The notes under the pieces are model-generated. The model did no database searches. It was not told where the DNA came from and worked only from the letters and a program-made list of their open reading frames with translations. Shown piece by piece: positions 36,340-47,515 of a stretch of DNA of 64,000 nt. Each line of letters begins with the position of its first letter. The stretch's first letter is position 1. Made by a program: the position numbers and the translations under genes. Location: NCBI GenBank assembly GCA_944989445.1, contig CALYLW010000685.1, positions 248,001-312,000 of the forward strand, read 5' to 3'. Source of the stretch: Ampullaceana balthica (lineage: Eukaryota > Mollusca > Gastropoda > Lymnaeidae).

Positions 36340-36620
36340 ATTCTCTTATATTATCTATACAGACGCTCCTTCTATGCAGAAGATAATTGCGTCCACAGAC
36401 CATGACATATGATCTGTAGGCAAGTGATGCAGCGTTCACAGGCCACGGCTTTCTGGGTTCCACGCATTACCCAGCCGCCTAACTAGTGTCAGGTACCCAT
36501 TCGGAGCTGGGTGACTCAGGGACGCACAAGGCCCCGGGAACAAATCCTTACATTGACATGGATTCGAACACTTGACCATCGGTACGCCAGTCGAGCGCGC
36601 TGCAACTCGACCACCGTGTT
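36340..36620 (-). mobile_element. SINE-1 copy with LINE-B tail, minus strand
   Basis: Read on the minus strand: CACGGTGGTCGAGTTGCAGC (A-box region), a weak B box in GTGTTCGAATCC, the SINE-1 body (GGGTACCTGACACTAGTTAG), then GTGGACGCAATTATCTTC, TGCATAGAAGGAGCGTCTGT and ATAGATAATATAAGAG. All parts occur in the same order as in the 31346 and 59511 copies. Confidence 0.87.
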
Positions 36621-36654
36621 TACTGCTAATGGAATACGTTAGATTGAAGTGGGA

Positions 36655-36819
36655 TTAAAAGAGTGAGAGAGAGAGATGGGGAGACAGAAAGTGTGAGAGA
36701 GAGAGAGAGATGGTGAGAGAGAAAGTGTGTAAGAGAGATGGGGGAGAGAGAAATTGTGTGAGAGAGAGAGATGGGGGAGAGAGAAAGTTTGAGAGAGAAA
36801 TGGGGAGAGAGAAAGCATG

Positions 36820-36872
<53 letters not shown>

Positions 36873-36905
36873 GAGATGTGGAGAGAGAAAGAGTTAGAGA
36901 TTGAG
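36655..36905. repeat. GA-rich microsatellite
   Basis: (GA)n interrupted by GATGGGGAGAGAGAAAGT-like units of about 30 bp. Ser/Leu-rich minus-strand and Glu/Arg-rich plus-strand frames are artefacts. Confidence 0.9.
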
Positions 36906-37020
36906 AATAAAAATAATAATAAGAATAAAGAGAGTGTTGAAATACATTGTAATAAACATGTCAAGACATTTGAGAGCACGGGCATTGGTGTGTTGTCTTG
37001 CATGAGTGTTCTGCTCCAGC

Positions 37021-37176
37021 CAGAGGCGTCACAAGGGGTCGGCGGACCGCAATGGGTGACGCAATCACAAGGGTTGACACCGAAACGTAAAATTCTGTAT
37101 GTTCCCGTTATCAGACTCAGGGGAGGTCTATGGGGTAATTCGTGAAGGGGTGACACCAACACTAGAGACGTCTCTG
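37021..37176. mobile_element. hAT-type MITE with near-perfect TSD
   Basis: 156 bp, ends CAGAGGCGTCAC and GAGACGTCTCTG. Flanking octamers GCTCCAGC (37013-37020) and GCTCAAGC (37177-37184) differ at one base. Related in ends to the element at 45628. Confidence 0.85.
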
Positions 37177-37184
37177 GCTCAAGC

Positions 37185-38412
37185 TCTGGCTATTTGAAAT
37201 AAAACACCAGATTCAACTGCTTTCTGTATTGGAGGGATCAATGAAATACAAAGAACGCGACATATAACAGTTTCAAGCCTGCATGAAGTATAAATTTTCT
37301 TCTTATTTTTTAAAATTATTATTTAATGTACAATTTTAATAAGATATTTTTAATAGGCATGTCATCGCCGATGATTGAGTTTGTGATCTTTTAACTCTCT
37401 GGCTAACCAGCAAACGGTTTTAATTTAGCTTATAAGATCCCTGGAAGGCGATTCTGGTGAGTGTAATTAAGGCGTGGACAAATCAAGGTGATACGTGAAT
37501 TTATTACCCCACCTTTATTATCCCCCATTCACACGCACACACACACATACACACACACAAACAGCCTTAAATCTTTACCAACAGTTAAAATAATGATCCA
37601 CCCTTGAGTACGTCAAACCCACTTTCCCTTCATTTTCTTCTCCCTTCTTAGACCGCTTTTACCACTTAGTTTTTTTTTACTTGACTTTCAGGGCTTGCGG
37701 CAATGGTGTTTTTTGGGTTTTTTTTGTGTGTTTTTTTAACGCAACAAATAGTCGATTTCAATTGAGTCGCCTCGCCTGAGAAGCTGTCTGAATTGTACCA
37801 GTTCTAATCAAGGTTCGGTTTCACGGGAAGAGACCCGCAGGGCGAAACAATTCGTCATATTCAGGAATTCATTATTTCTAAACTTGCACGTCTTTAATTC
37901 CACTCGAACGGGTAATCTCCAGTTGCACGCTGTGTTAGTTGTTTTTCTCCCGCTCTGTGGTGAGCGACATTGCAACTGGCCGAGAAACATCCTCAAAAAG
38001 TCTCCTCTTTATCATATCGAGTAATTTTGTCTCATCTCGCGAATATTTATCGCATAACTGCTATTGTCATCTTGCCTTTGAAGCTTTCCTTTATAACAAC
38101 AACAGGACTGCTTAATCGCACTGTAAAATTATTCCTACACACCTGGACGGCTTATCTTTATTAAACCATTAGTCCTTACAGAATCTTGCACATTTGCCTT
38201 TGTGTTTGTTATTTTGTTTTCCGAATTACTGTTCATATTAGCATGTGTTTCCATGGAGACGGAAAGGAAATTTGATTTTGTTGGAGTTTCGACGGGATTT
38301 TTTTGTGTTTTCACCAAGACATTTATTGTTGCCGTCAAAAGCTTTATTATTTTTGTCCAAAGATTTTTAGATTTAGGACTAACAGTGCCAGCACGTTTAA
38401 GAGTGTATAGTA
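37185..38412. other. Intergenic, no supported gene
   Basis: AT-rich; CA tract at 37531-37560. Short frames at 37808-38164 have no motif. Confidence 0.4.
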
Positions 38413-39430
38413 TCTTATCTGTCACAGACGTTCCTTCTGTACATAAGATTATTGCGTCCTACGCTTATCTATGATTAATGTCTGGTTTTGCATTTTTATT
38501 AGAGTTTTGAGTTTTAATGGAGAGTTGGTTTTCCTGGTTTCTTCAGGCAACCCATTCCACGCCCGAATTCCGGACGGGAAGAACGAAAATGTGTATGTGT
38601 TTGTTCTTGCATACGGAATAAGAAAGGTGTTTTTATCCTTACTAGTAACAAAGCCCACCCAAGGACGGGAATAAGTGTAGGGTGACCTGTGAAGTTCATG
38701 GACGCTATGTTTTGGTAGTTGTTATGCTGAAGCGTTTGCTGGCAATTGTCGTCGCAGGGCAAGGGATGTGGACAACAACAAAAACAGCAAAAACAACAAA
38801 AAACAAAAACAGCAACAACAACAACAGCAACAACAACAACAAAAACAAAACAACAACAACAAAACAAAAACAACAACAGCAACAACAACAAAACAAAAAC
38901 AACAAAACAATAACAACAAAACAACAACAACAAAACAACAAGAACAATAACAGCAAAAAATAAACAACACTTAAAACTCTTGCCACTACCCCCCAAGACC
39001 ATCAAGGAAAAAGCATTTAACAGAATTGTTATTGGAATAAGCGGTAGGCATCACTTCAAGATGGGAACAACATACTGAATTATGACAAAAAAAACTGCAC
39101 CAAAAATAACTCGTTTTGAACCTCCGCGTAATATGTAATTTTTTCTCCGCTAGTGATTGGCTGTATGAGTCATATGTCTTTGAGGGACCAATCGCTATAG
39201 ATGACGGGACAGAAAGGACAGACACTTGCCTTTTATAATATAGGATGTCTATCTGAGGGTTGTATTAAGTTATCTTTGTGTTGTATTTCTAAATTATAAT
39301 TAATTGCTTTATGTATGATTACTACTTTACTCTTGGTTCTTCTATCCTCTAGCGTTTCAAGGTTTAATGATTGAACTAATGGTGTTATGCGGTATGTACC
39401 GCAAAGATGTAGTGTAGCCATCAGCTCCGA
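38413..39430 (-). mobile_element. LINE-B: non-LTR C-terminus and 3' tail, interrupted
   Basis: Minus-strand order: TPLVQSLNLETLEDRRTKSK followed by VVIIHKAIN (39400-39240), then about 580 bp of foreign sequence including an AAC-rich tract, then YARTNTYTFSFFPSGIRAWN-GLPEE (38640-38560), a few codons, a stop, and the tail GATAAGCGTAGGACGCAATA through AGATAAG at 38413-38470. The RR...LYK-like block and the SFFPSGIRAWNGLP block are the standard end of CR1/L2/Jockey-type LINE proteins. The inserted part shows this copy is dead. Its tail is shared with SINE-1 and with solo tails at 6221, 6285, 20239 and 29037. Confidence 0.82.
38655..39238. other. Insertion inside LINE-B
   Basis: Sequence separating the two conserved LINE-B blocks. 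It starts beside ATATTATAAAAGGCAAGTG (minus strand) and contains a degenerate AAC/AAAC tract (38768-38962). No TIRs or TSD could be defined; it may be a composite of an old element plus the microsatellite. Confidence 0.5.
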
Positions 39431-39509
39431 TGTAACATTATCGATGACGCAATCACTTGTAATTGTGGGAAAAAACCCAGTAAACACAGCCATGAAACAA
39501 ATCAACATT

Positions 39510-40511
39510 GTTTGAAAGTGAAATGAGAAAGTACGTCATTTAGAAAAATAAGCAAACAATATTTTCGTTTAGACTGGCAAGACGAAGCAGACGCGGGCTA
39601 TGAGTTCTTGTCTAAGAATTCAACAAGTATGTACATATGACTTCTCTGCCCTTGTCTGTGCGAGCGGTAAGGTACAAAAAACGTAAATTCGCACCGTACA
39701 AATTACACCTTTCGTGTGGATGCAATAATATCGATGGAAGCAATAAGATGTCCTTTATCTCCGTAGACATGAAAGAAATGCGCCTATGTCTTCATTGGCA
39801 ACAAGACGGCATTGATAAAAAGCGAAGGCAGAATTTATTGTTGAATTCCCAATTTCCAGTTTCTTGTGCAATCTTTAGGGTAAATATGAATAACACAGAT
39901 CCTGTACAGTTCTGTCGGTTTTTCATATATTGTAAATTGTATGTCTTTTTGACCTTCAACACTGTGTGTCAATAGGGCTTTTTTTTAAAGCTCGTTAAAT
40001 ACGAATAAATTACACAATCTACAATAATGAATCCAGATCACGCACCGAATAGCCATTAGTGCACAGCTGTTTGACGCAATAGGTGACGGATATTGGGGTA
40101 GTGACCAGCAACGAATGGGAATTTTTGGAAAATTGGAAGTGAGGGATTCGATTTCAGTAATTTATGAACTTAAATCAAACCTTTCAGAACAGGGACAAAG
40201 TGTAGAGTAACAGCTCGGTGGATAACATACTTGTTGGCATTTTGTGTTTATATATTTAAGTGCATGGCAAAACAGCGAATGGGAGCAATGGTGCGTAATG
40301 AAATCGAGGCTGACAGGAAGAGATCAATGAAGATTTGAAGAAAAAAAACAATAAAAATTTATCTAAAATCCATAATCATGGGTTAAGAGCCGGCCAAATT
40401 TTATAAAAGTCAAGCTTAATATGTCCCGTTTACAGGTATTTCATTAGAAAAGCTTCAAGGGAATCAAATAATACTTTTAAAAAAAAACATCAACGATGCT
40501 TTATTTATAAA
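39510..40511. other. Intergenic with one unassigned 112-codon frame
   Basis: A plus-strand frame at 39637-39975 has ordinary complexity and mixed residues (basic N-terminal third, Cys at several positions) but no recognisable domain. It is not supported as a gene. Remainder AT-rich. Confidence 0.3.
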
Positions 40512-40775
<264 letters not shown>

Positions 40776-41145
40776 AAAAGACCAACATTTCTTGACTCGG
40801 TGTCAACAATTGTTTGAATATGGTTTTATCATTAAAAAAAAAGCAAGTTTTGTCCAGTATTTATTTTGCATGCAAAGTTTTTAACATAGAGCACTGGCAG
40901 ACCACAAAAAAAAAGAGAAATAGTTTGGTAACCATTATTGTAAAGAGTATATCTTTTAGGTAAACAAGAATGCTAAATATTGAATAGAGTGTGAGAATAT
41001 AATAAAACAATTAGAAGTCGGTGATTGATATCTCGATGTTTGCTGGATCCCGATAGAAGCGGTAATATTGACTGGAAAACAGAAACATCACTACTAAAGT
41101 ATTGTTGTGTTTTTTTTAATTCACGAGAAAACAAAAAAGTCCTAC

Positions 41146-41622
41146 CTTGCGTTTGTTACGTCCCCTGACGTCCTCGGTAGTGACGTGCGCCCCGGGTCGC
41201 CGCGACCCCCAGATGTGCCAGGCTATCCGGCAGTAGCAGTAGGTGATGATGACCAGGGGCAGCAGGTACTGGAAACACACCAGCAGCGTGTTGTAGTACA
41301 GGTGGAAATCCGACCAATTGTCCGGCGCGTGCCTCGCGCACCTGGGGATGACGTTGCCGTCCTCGTGGAGGTCCTCAACCCAGTAGAAGAGGGGCACCGG
41401 GAGGGCGGCCCCGAGGCCCACGGCCCAGATGATGCTGATGATGATGGCGGCCGACTTCTTGGAGCAGCCGGCCTTGAACGGGTGGATGACGGCGATGTAG
41501 CGGTCGACGGCGATAACGCTCAGAGTGAAGATGCTGACGTTGACGCTGACCACTTGGACGAAGGGCGCCAGGGAGCACATGAAGTTGGCCAGCACCCAGC
41601 GCTGCAGCAGGGCGGCTTGAAA
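41146..41622 (-). CDS. Leucokinin/lymnokinin receptor-like GPCR, exon 2 (TM3-TM5)
   Basis: This exon continues exon 1 in phase 0 (acceptor CAG before TTTCAA, donor AAG|GTAGGA) and gives residues 119-277 of the joined product. Visible features: FQAALLQRW in ECL1 just after TM2; Cys134 at the top of TM3; NVSIFTL in TM3; DRY at 158-160; HPFK; TM4 about 176-198; ECL2 with Cys213, the expected disulfide partner; TM5 with Pro240; then WGSRRPG and a basic loop-3 start ending NKRK. The pairing IPFQ-FQAALLQRW across the junction and WG(S/T)R(R/A)PG after TM5 are characteristic of leucokinin receptors, which couple myokinin-type neuropeptides to Gq/calcium in arthropods and molluscs. Past the donor the frame stops after nine codons. 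TM6 and TM7 are missing. Confidence 0.92.
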
Positions 41623-42262
41623 CTGGTGATTGACACGAAAATTATATAGCGCAATTTGTGGACAATACGGCGGCCTAGAACTAGGATATTGCGTCATCAT
41701 TTAACCAATTTCGCGTCAATTTTCACAATAAACTTGTAGATAAAAACATAATGTAGAAATAATATTTTCTAAATATAGTATTAAGTGTCATACCAACTAT
41801 TTTAATCATTGACAAACAAAACAAATTGTAGACATAGAACTGTTTTAAGGGATACATATTTGAATAATTGCAAACTATTTTCAGCTTAATATCTCATATC
41901 GCATAGGGCCATTTTAGAAAAAATTACTTTCAAAAAGCCTAAATGGTGTGTTTAAGAAAGTTATTATAATTTTTTTTTACTGTTTTATATTCTTGGACTT
42001 TCAAAATTTCAAAACTTAAATTTGCCGTAGTAAATTACATTTAAACGGACCGTAATGACCTATATATATTATATATATAACTGGCAAGTAAAATAAATTT
42101 TGTTGAAAAGCATTAGAAAGCAACACAATGCAATACATTTACCAAATAAGCTGTAGAAAACAGCCACGTTCAATTTCTTTACCTGAAAAGGTATAGAAAA
42201 CAGCCACATTTTATATACTAACCTGAAGATGTATGGAAAACAGCCATAATCTACAAACTCAC
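41623..42262 (-). other. Intron between GPCR exons 1 and 2
   Basis: A 640-bp AT-rich phase-0 intron with GTGAGT donor and CAG acceptor. The acceptor's pyrimidine tract is weak. The donor-proximal part is a 40-bp repeat carrying extra donor-like sites. Confidence 0.88.
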
Positions 42263-42285
42263 CTGAAAAGGTATAGAAAACAGCC
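42141..42285 (-). repeat. 40-bp tandem duplication of the GPCR exon 1 splice donor
   Basis: Four units at exact 40-bp spacing, with donor GT dinucleotides (minus strand) at 42262, 42222, 42182 and 42142. Each unit repeats the last ~22 bp of exon 1 (GGCTGTTTTCTATACCTTTT) and its junction: CAG|GTGAGT (authentic), CAG|GTTAGT, CAG|GTAAAG, TTG|GTAAAT. The unit nearest the exon is functional by frame; the other three are intronic and diverged. Confidence 0.88.
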
Positions 42286-42616
42286 CAATTATAACGTCCG
42301 ACACGGCCAGGTTGGCAATGAAGATGTTGGTCACGGTGTGCATCCTCCTGTTCTTCACGATGACCAGAATGACCAGTCCGTTGCCGATGACGGCCAGCAG
42401 CGAGATGGACCCGTAGAGAAACGCCAAGAGGCATATCAGCCCCGTGGGCACGTCGTAGGGCATGACGAAACTCTCGTTGGTGCCCGAGCTGAGGGTCGTC
42501 GTGTCGTTTGAGAAGAAGCTGCTGACGTTATTTCCGCTGACGTTGTCGAGGCCCTTGTTGGCCTGCTCGACGTAGATGACCGCATCCGGCTGTGACATGG
42601 CCTCGATTAGAGACAT
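42263..42616 (-). CDS. Leucokinin/lymnokinin receptor-like GPCR, exon 1 (N-term, TM1-TM2)
   Basis: First coding exon of a class A peptide GPCR. The ATG at 42616 opens a 118-codon exon that ends at a CAG|GTGAGT donor. The extracellular N-terminus (about 1-56) has four N-glycosylation sequons (N25, N30, N37, N47) and no signal peptide, normal for this class. TM1 (about 57-87) holds GN at 78-79 with Asn in the 1.50 position. The loop KNRRMHTVTN leads to TM2 with NLAVSD (Asp107, position 2.50) and the ending IGLFSIPFQ. Together with exon 2 this gives 277 of roughly 400-500 residues expected. The exons are far more GC-rich than flanking DNA, supporting selection for coding. A GC-rich antisense frame over both exons is a shadow. 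Confidence 0.93.
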
Positions 42617-44441
42617 GTTGGTTCACAGCACTGAAATCTTCTTCCAGAGAGAAAACCGGTTTACACAACAACAAAAAAAAAGAAATTAAAAAAAAGGAAA
42701 AAAAAATATTGGTAGAGGGCTAGAGTTTGAAAAACGAGGAAAGAGTTCGAATCCTTGCAGAATCCATGATTATCGATAAATTTTATCCCCCGATGAAAAC
42801 TGTAATAAAATTAGGGTTTACTTTCCGTCAAGAACTTTATGACAAGACGAACGATGTTAAAATGTCACCAACATATTTAATTTGATTTATATTTAAAAAT
42901 ACCGTTGACGTTTTCACAAAACCCATGATCAATAACTCAAAGGTCACGCAATGACCTCGACCTTAACAATTCCTCTCATTATGGTCATTTGCGACTAAAT
43001 TATGCCAAGAAACCTTCTGAATTGAGCGTCATCGAGAGCTGTCATAAGGACCCTTCAGTCGCGTCTAAAACTTGTGGAGAATCTGAAAGAAAGAGAGAGA
43101 AATATTTATTTATAAAGATTATAGTTTTGTTCAATTTTTTAAATCTTATTATACAGAAAAATAATGCATTATATTCAATTACACACCGAGTTTTAACAAG
43201 TGAGTTTATTTTCAAAATATAACAAACTAAAATAATCATGGTTTTCCAGATGGAAATCTCTTCTTGTTAGTTCATTGCAAGTAAGTAGGAATTCAAAGGG
43301 ATTAAAAATAATGAAAACACGATTTCCTCTGTTTTACTGTAAAATTGATAGGAGAGGCTGAGGATAAACTGTTTTAAACATTTAACAATGCAGAATGAAG
43401 CACGAATTTTAGAAGAGAAAAACGTATGTGCCAAATATAGTTTGAATGGTTATATTTGATCAAGTGAAATTGGTGGTACCCGTTTCTGAAAGGTCACGCA
43501 TTACAAAGTCGCTATGAAACTATTATCTTCTTATTATTATTATAATTATAAATATTATTATTTTAAAGTGTGTGTTGTCTGAAGCCACTATCACAAACAA
43601 TTAATATGGCGGATATAACATGAGAATAATTATTCTTTGATTTTTAGATCTTAGTCATAAAAAAGTGTTAATATGTGTAACATTTCTTGGAATTTATAAT
43701 TTCTAATTAATTACAGTACCGTTTGTTTGACTTATTTTTTCTAACACGCCCACGTTCTTGTAGAACAGTGTTCAATTCTTAACCTACTGAAATCTTATAC
43801 TTCGGATTAGAATTTAGGATGTGTCTAAAAAGAGATGAAAAAAACTTTGAAAAAGGTCATGTGACGGGGGAAGGGACAGCTTCATTAATTACAATAACAT
43901 TATTTTAATATTTTATTTCCCAGGAGTGTTGAAAGGTAACTATTGGAGAGGGGGGGGGTTCGAAGTACTTTTGAACAGTATCCTTAATTGAATTTATTTA
44001 AGTAGAATCATTTGTGTTTACATCAAAAACTGTTCCCAAAAGGGCAGCGAAACAAATTGATATTTTAGACAGCTGGAAGTAAAGAGATGTAAACATGATC
44101 TCTGTATAAACATCAGATAGAGATTCTGGCTTTTAACGGCTTTTTATGGTGTAAGGGTTTTGTTCACTTGAATACACTTGACGCAAGTTGCTGGATAAAG
44201 TTTAAAATTAAAAAGAAATGAAAACAATTCATTTATAATGCACCTTTGTACCTTAAATAAAAAAAGTCATAATACGCACCAGAAACAGATATGCGTAGAA
44301 TTATTTAGAAGTTGATAAAGAACGGGAAACGCAGTTCTAGAAAGATTTTCCTTAGCAAAAGAAATAAATACACAAATAATCATCTCCAGCAAAAGGTATA
44401 AAGAAAAACAACTTCAACATTTTTTTCTTCTTGAGTAGTTT
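42617..44441. other. Upstream of GPCR exon 1; no gene recognised
   Basis: Immediately upstream of the ATG (minus strand) is a short possible 5' UTR; GATTTCAG about 17 bp before the ATG could be a 3' splice site, so a non-coding first exon further upstream is possible. The rest is AT-rich. 42660-42710 is A-rich. Confidence 0.35.
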
Positions 44442-44568
44442 TTTATGATTGTGTTGTTTTTTATGATTGTGTTGTTTTTTATGATTGTGTTGTTTTTTAT
44501 GATTGTGTTGTTTTTTATGATTGTGTTGTTTTTTATGATTGTGTTGTTTTTTATGATTGCGTTGTTTT
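44442..44568. repeat. 18-bp minisatellite, left block
   Basis: Seven units of ATGATTGTGTTGTTTTTT. An identical unit resumes at 45087-45172 beyond the TA-flanked element, so the two blocks were probably one array or expanded in parallel. Confidence 0.93.
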
Positions 44569-44570
44569 TA

Positions 44571-45049
44571 AATCCCTTATATTAACTTCACCGGCGTCTC
44601 TGTCGTTCTGTCGTCATCTCTCTCTTGTTCGGGCGGAAAAACAAAAGTAAAAATAATGACCCACTTTCCGTAATCCGATCGAGCTGAAATTTGGCACAAG
44701 GACCCGTCTAACCTAACAATGCATCGTATCAAAATTTCAGATCGATCAAACGTACCGTAATTAAATTAATGCATTTTTAGTTTATCCTTATATAACGTAT
44801 GTAATTCAAATTCACGGTTTGTTTGTTTTTTTTCCACGTGAGAGTTTGAGTTGACGCTTTGACGCGACCCATCGAAGTACCGGCGTGCTTTTGTTTACAT
44901 TTTACGTGTAACGCTGAGCTCGGACCAGCGATCGGTGACCAGACTTTTCCCCTCTCCCACCCACCCCCCCCCCAGGGTGATGAAGCACAAATGTTTGTCA
45001 CGTTTGAAAATAATCAATACTGTTAGTTATGTCTCATATATAAGGGATT
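44571..45049. mobile_element. TA-flanked DNA element, 479 bp
   Basis: Ends AATCCCTTATAT and ATATAAGGGATT are a perfect 12-bp inverted repeat, with TA on each side (44569-44570, 45050-45051), as expected for a Tc1/mariner-type TA duplication; this class assignment is inference. It carries no transposase. A diverged relative at 56725-57000 shares TTTCAGATCGATC, TTTTTAGTTTATC and ATAATCAATACT in order. Confidence 0.7.
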
Positions 45050-45086
45050 TATAGTCAAAAACTTTGTTTTTACGGGTTTGTTTTAT

Positions 45087-45172
45087 TTATGATTGTGTTT
45101 GTTTTTTATGATTGTGTTGTTTTTTATGATTGTGTTATTTTTTATGATTGTGTTGTTTTTTATGATTGTGTT
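45087..45172. repeat. 18-bp minisatellite, right block
   Basis: Five units of the same ATGATTGTGTTGTTTTTT repeat as 44442-44568, with G/A variants. Confidence 0.9.
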
Positions 45173-45252
45173 GTAATTCTCTGAGGTCTAGCGGGTTTTG
45201 TAGTGTCATTTTAAAATTTTTGAATTCAAAACATTTGTTTAGGGTCTACCGC

Positions 45253-45471
45253 TTTAACACCGAGCATAAAGCGGCGTAAGGATACAAGTGGAGACAGACT
45301 TTAAAGTCCCGGTCTGGACATATTTTAACACCGAGCATAAAGCGGCGTAAGGATACAAGTGGAGACAGACTTTAAAGTCCCGGTCTGGACATATTTTAAC
45401 ACCGAGCATAAAGCGGCGTAAGGATTCAAGTGGAGACAGACTTTAAAGTCCCGGTCTGGACATATTTTAAC
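45253..45471. repeat. Three-copy 71-bp tandem repeat
   Basis: Units begin ACCGAGCATAAAGCGGCGTA at 45259, 45330 and 45401. They are almost identical (GATAC versus GATTC), so the triplication is recent. No frame runs through it. Confidence 0.95.
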
Positions 45472-45627
45472 GGCTTATCGCGACTCCCTTCATTTCCGCT
45501 GAGATGATGGCGATCATGTCGTGGACTATATATTTTATTACCTCCTCCAGCGTCCCCCCCCCAACCGCCCAGCAACGTCATCAGAGAGATCGTGTAGCAG
45601 GGAACTAAAATATCAGGCCACAGAGAC

Positions 45628-45788
45628 CAGAGGCGTAACAACGACTTGGCATTGGGGCAGTTGCCAAGGGCGCCGAGGGCTAATCCTTAAATAATCAATT
45701 TATTCTGAATAATTTAGTATTTTCCCTATTTCTCAAGGGCGCCAAAAATGAATTAGCCAAGGACACGGAAAACCCAGCTACGCTTCTG
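45628..45788. mobile_element. hAT-type MITE
   Basis: 161 bp, ends CAGAGGCGTAAC and GCTACGCTTCTG. Flanks ACAGAGAC and GTGGAGAC match at 5 of 8. GGGCGCC occurs twice inside. Confidence 0.7.
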
Positions 45789-47164
45789 GTGGAGACTCTT
45801 GCATCGCAGAATAATTCCTTCATGTAAGCCAATGGGGAAACGTCCATTAAAGAGTACGCACGGTTTCATTTTGAATAATTAAATTTCATCTAGGATGTTG
45901 AACCCAAAAATTAATAAAATAAATAACACAATAAAGGGTTTGCTTTTTCCCTTGAACGAATGCAGGCTTTTCAAAATGTTAATTTTTTTTAAAATTACCC
46001 TCCATTCTACAATGTCAATGAAATGGAAAACTATAATTTATTAGAGATATTAAAAAGTGCATATGAATGTTATGAAATAATTAATCATTAGTTTTCAGAT
46101 TTTTTTACGTATGCTACAATGTGGGTATCATTATTTTATAGTTTAAATATTGTATTTTACTGGAAACTAGCACTGACACAGAAAAGACATTTTACAATGC
46201 TGGGGACATTGTTGCGCCATAGCAAATATGTCACATGCGTTATACATTTCGTGTCACACACATCATAAATTTCGTGTCACACACATCATACATTTCGTGT
46301 CACATCACACACATCTTACAACCGGGTCAAATACGTCATTCTGTCGCGTTTTACGCTATTAAATTGGGTCCATACTGTTGGCACTTCTATTTGCTAAGTT
46401 TTCTAACAATAGCCACTGATACAAGAAAACTACATCACGTGTATATAATCTAAGATATACAAGTGACACGCTCTTTAAGATCTTGACTTTGAACTTTGCA
46501 ACGAAGACTTTGGCCACGACAAGCGATGGCGGAAGACTAGATATCTTTTACTTTCTAACCATTAAATGAGTTTTGTATTGTGTAGTGAAGAACGTCAGGA
46601 AGGAAGACTGTTTTCACTTTTAAATGAGATGGCGCATTATGTGCTCAGTACCTTAACAATTGGTTATGATAAACAAGTGAAACAAAACCATAAATAAATA
46701 GTAATGGTGTCTTGTAAACATCGTCATCAGATTAATTGACACGGAAACCATTACGTTTCTAACAAAATAAGATTAATAGGGTTTCTGAAGTAAATGTCTA
46801 ACATTACCATGTTACAAAAAAAAACCACATGAATTTGATGTAAATTACAATAAAACTTAGCCATCAATTTTAAAACCTGTTTTTTATTATGTATTTTGAA
46901 AACAAAAATTGTTTGACTTGAAACTGATTTTAATATTTTTTAAAAAAAATGTTACTCTATAAAAACGCTCTATTTTGTGACAAAGCATTAAATAATGATG
47001 TCATGTCTTGCATCAATCTTTTTAAAACGATGAATCACATTTTGTTGTATCCTTATTTGCCACAGGAATGACGTAGCGATAGATTAATCATTTAATGACT
47101 CCAATTTCCCTGGCGTCCGCAAAAGGAAACGACAAATGAACATTAACTTCCCCTCCCCACCCCA
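45789..47164. other. Intergenic, AT-rich
   Basis: A 23-bp repeat (ATACATTTCGTGTCACACAC) of about four partial units at 46228-46318; otherwise nothing recognised. Confidence 0.45.
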
Positions 47165-47515
47165 CTTGAATCAAATGCTAAAGTTATTTTAATATCAAAT
47201 GTGAACGTTAGTTTGATATCAAATGTTAACATTATTTTGATATCAAATGTTAACGTTATTTTGATATCAAATGTTAACGTTATTTTGCAATGATATCAAA
47301 TGTTTTTATTTTGCTATGATATCAAATGTTGTTATTTTGCTATGATATCAAATGTTAACATTATTTTGCTATGATATCAAATGTTAACGTTATTTTGATA
47401 TCAAATGTTAACGTTATTTTGCAATGATATCAAATGTTAACGTTATTTTGCTATGATATCAAATGTTAACGTTATTTTGCTGTGATATCAAATGTTAACG
47501 TTATTCTGATATCCC
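47165..47515. repeat. 24/29-bp minisatellite
   Basis: About 13 units built on GATATCAAATGTTAACGTTA, of two lengths: 24 bp (TTTT end) and about 29 bp (TTTTGCAAT or TTTTGCTAT end), interleaved. Confidence 0.92.

Noticed and set aside
41107..41649. 180-codon plus-strand frame over the receptor exon
   Set aside because: GC-rich antisense shadow of a well-supported GPCR exon with correct splice sites.
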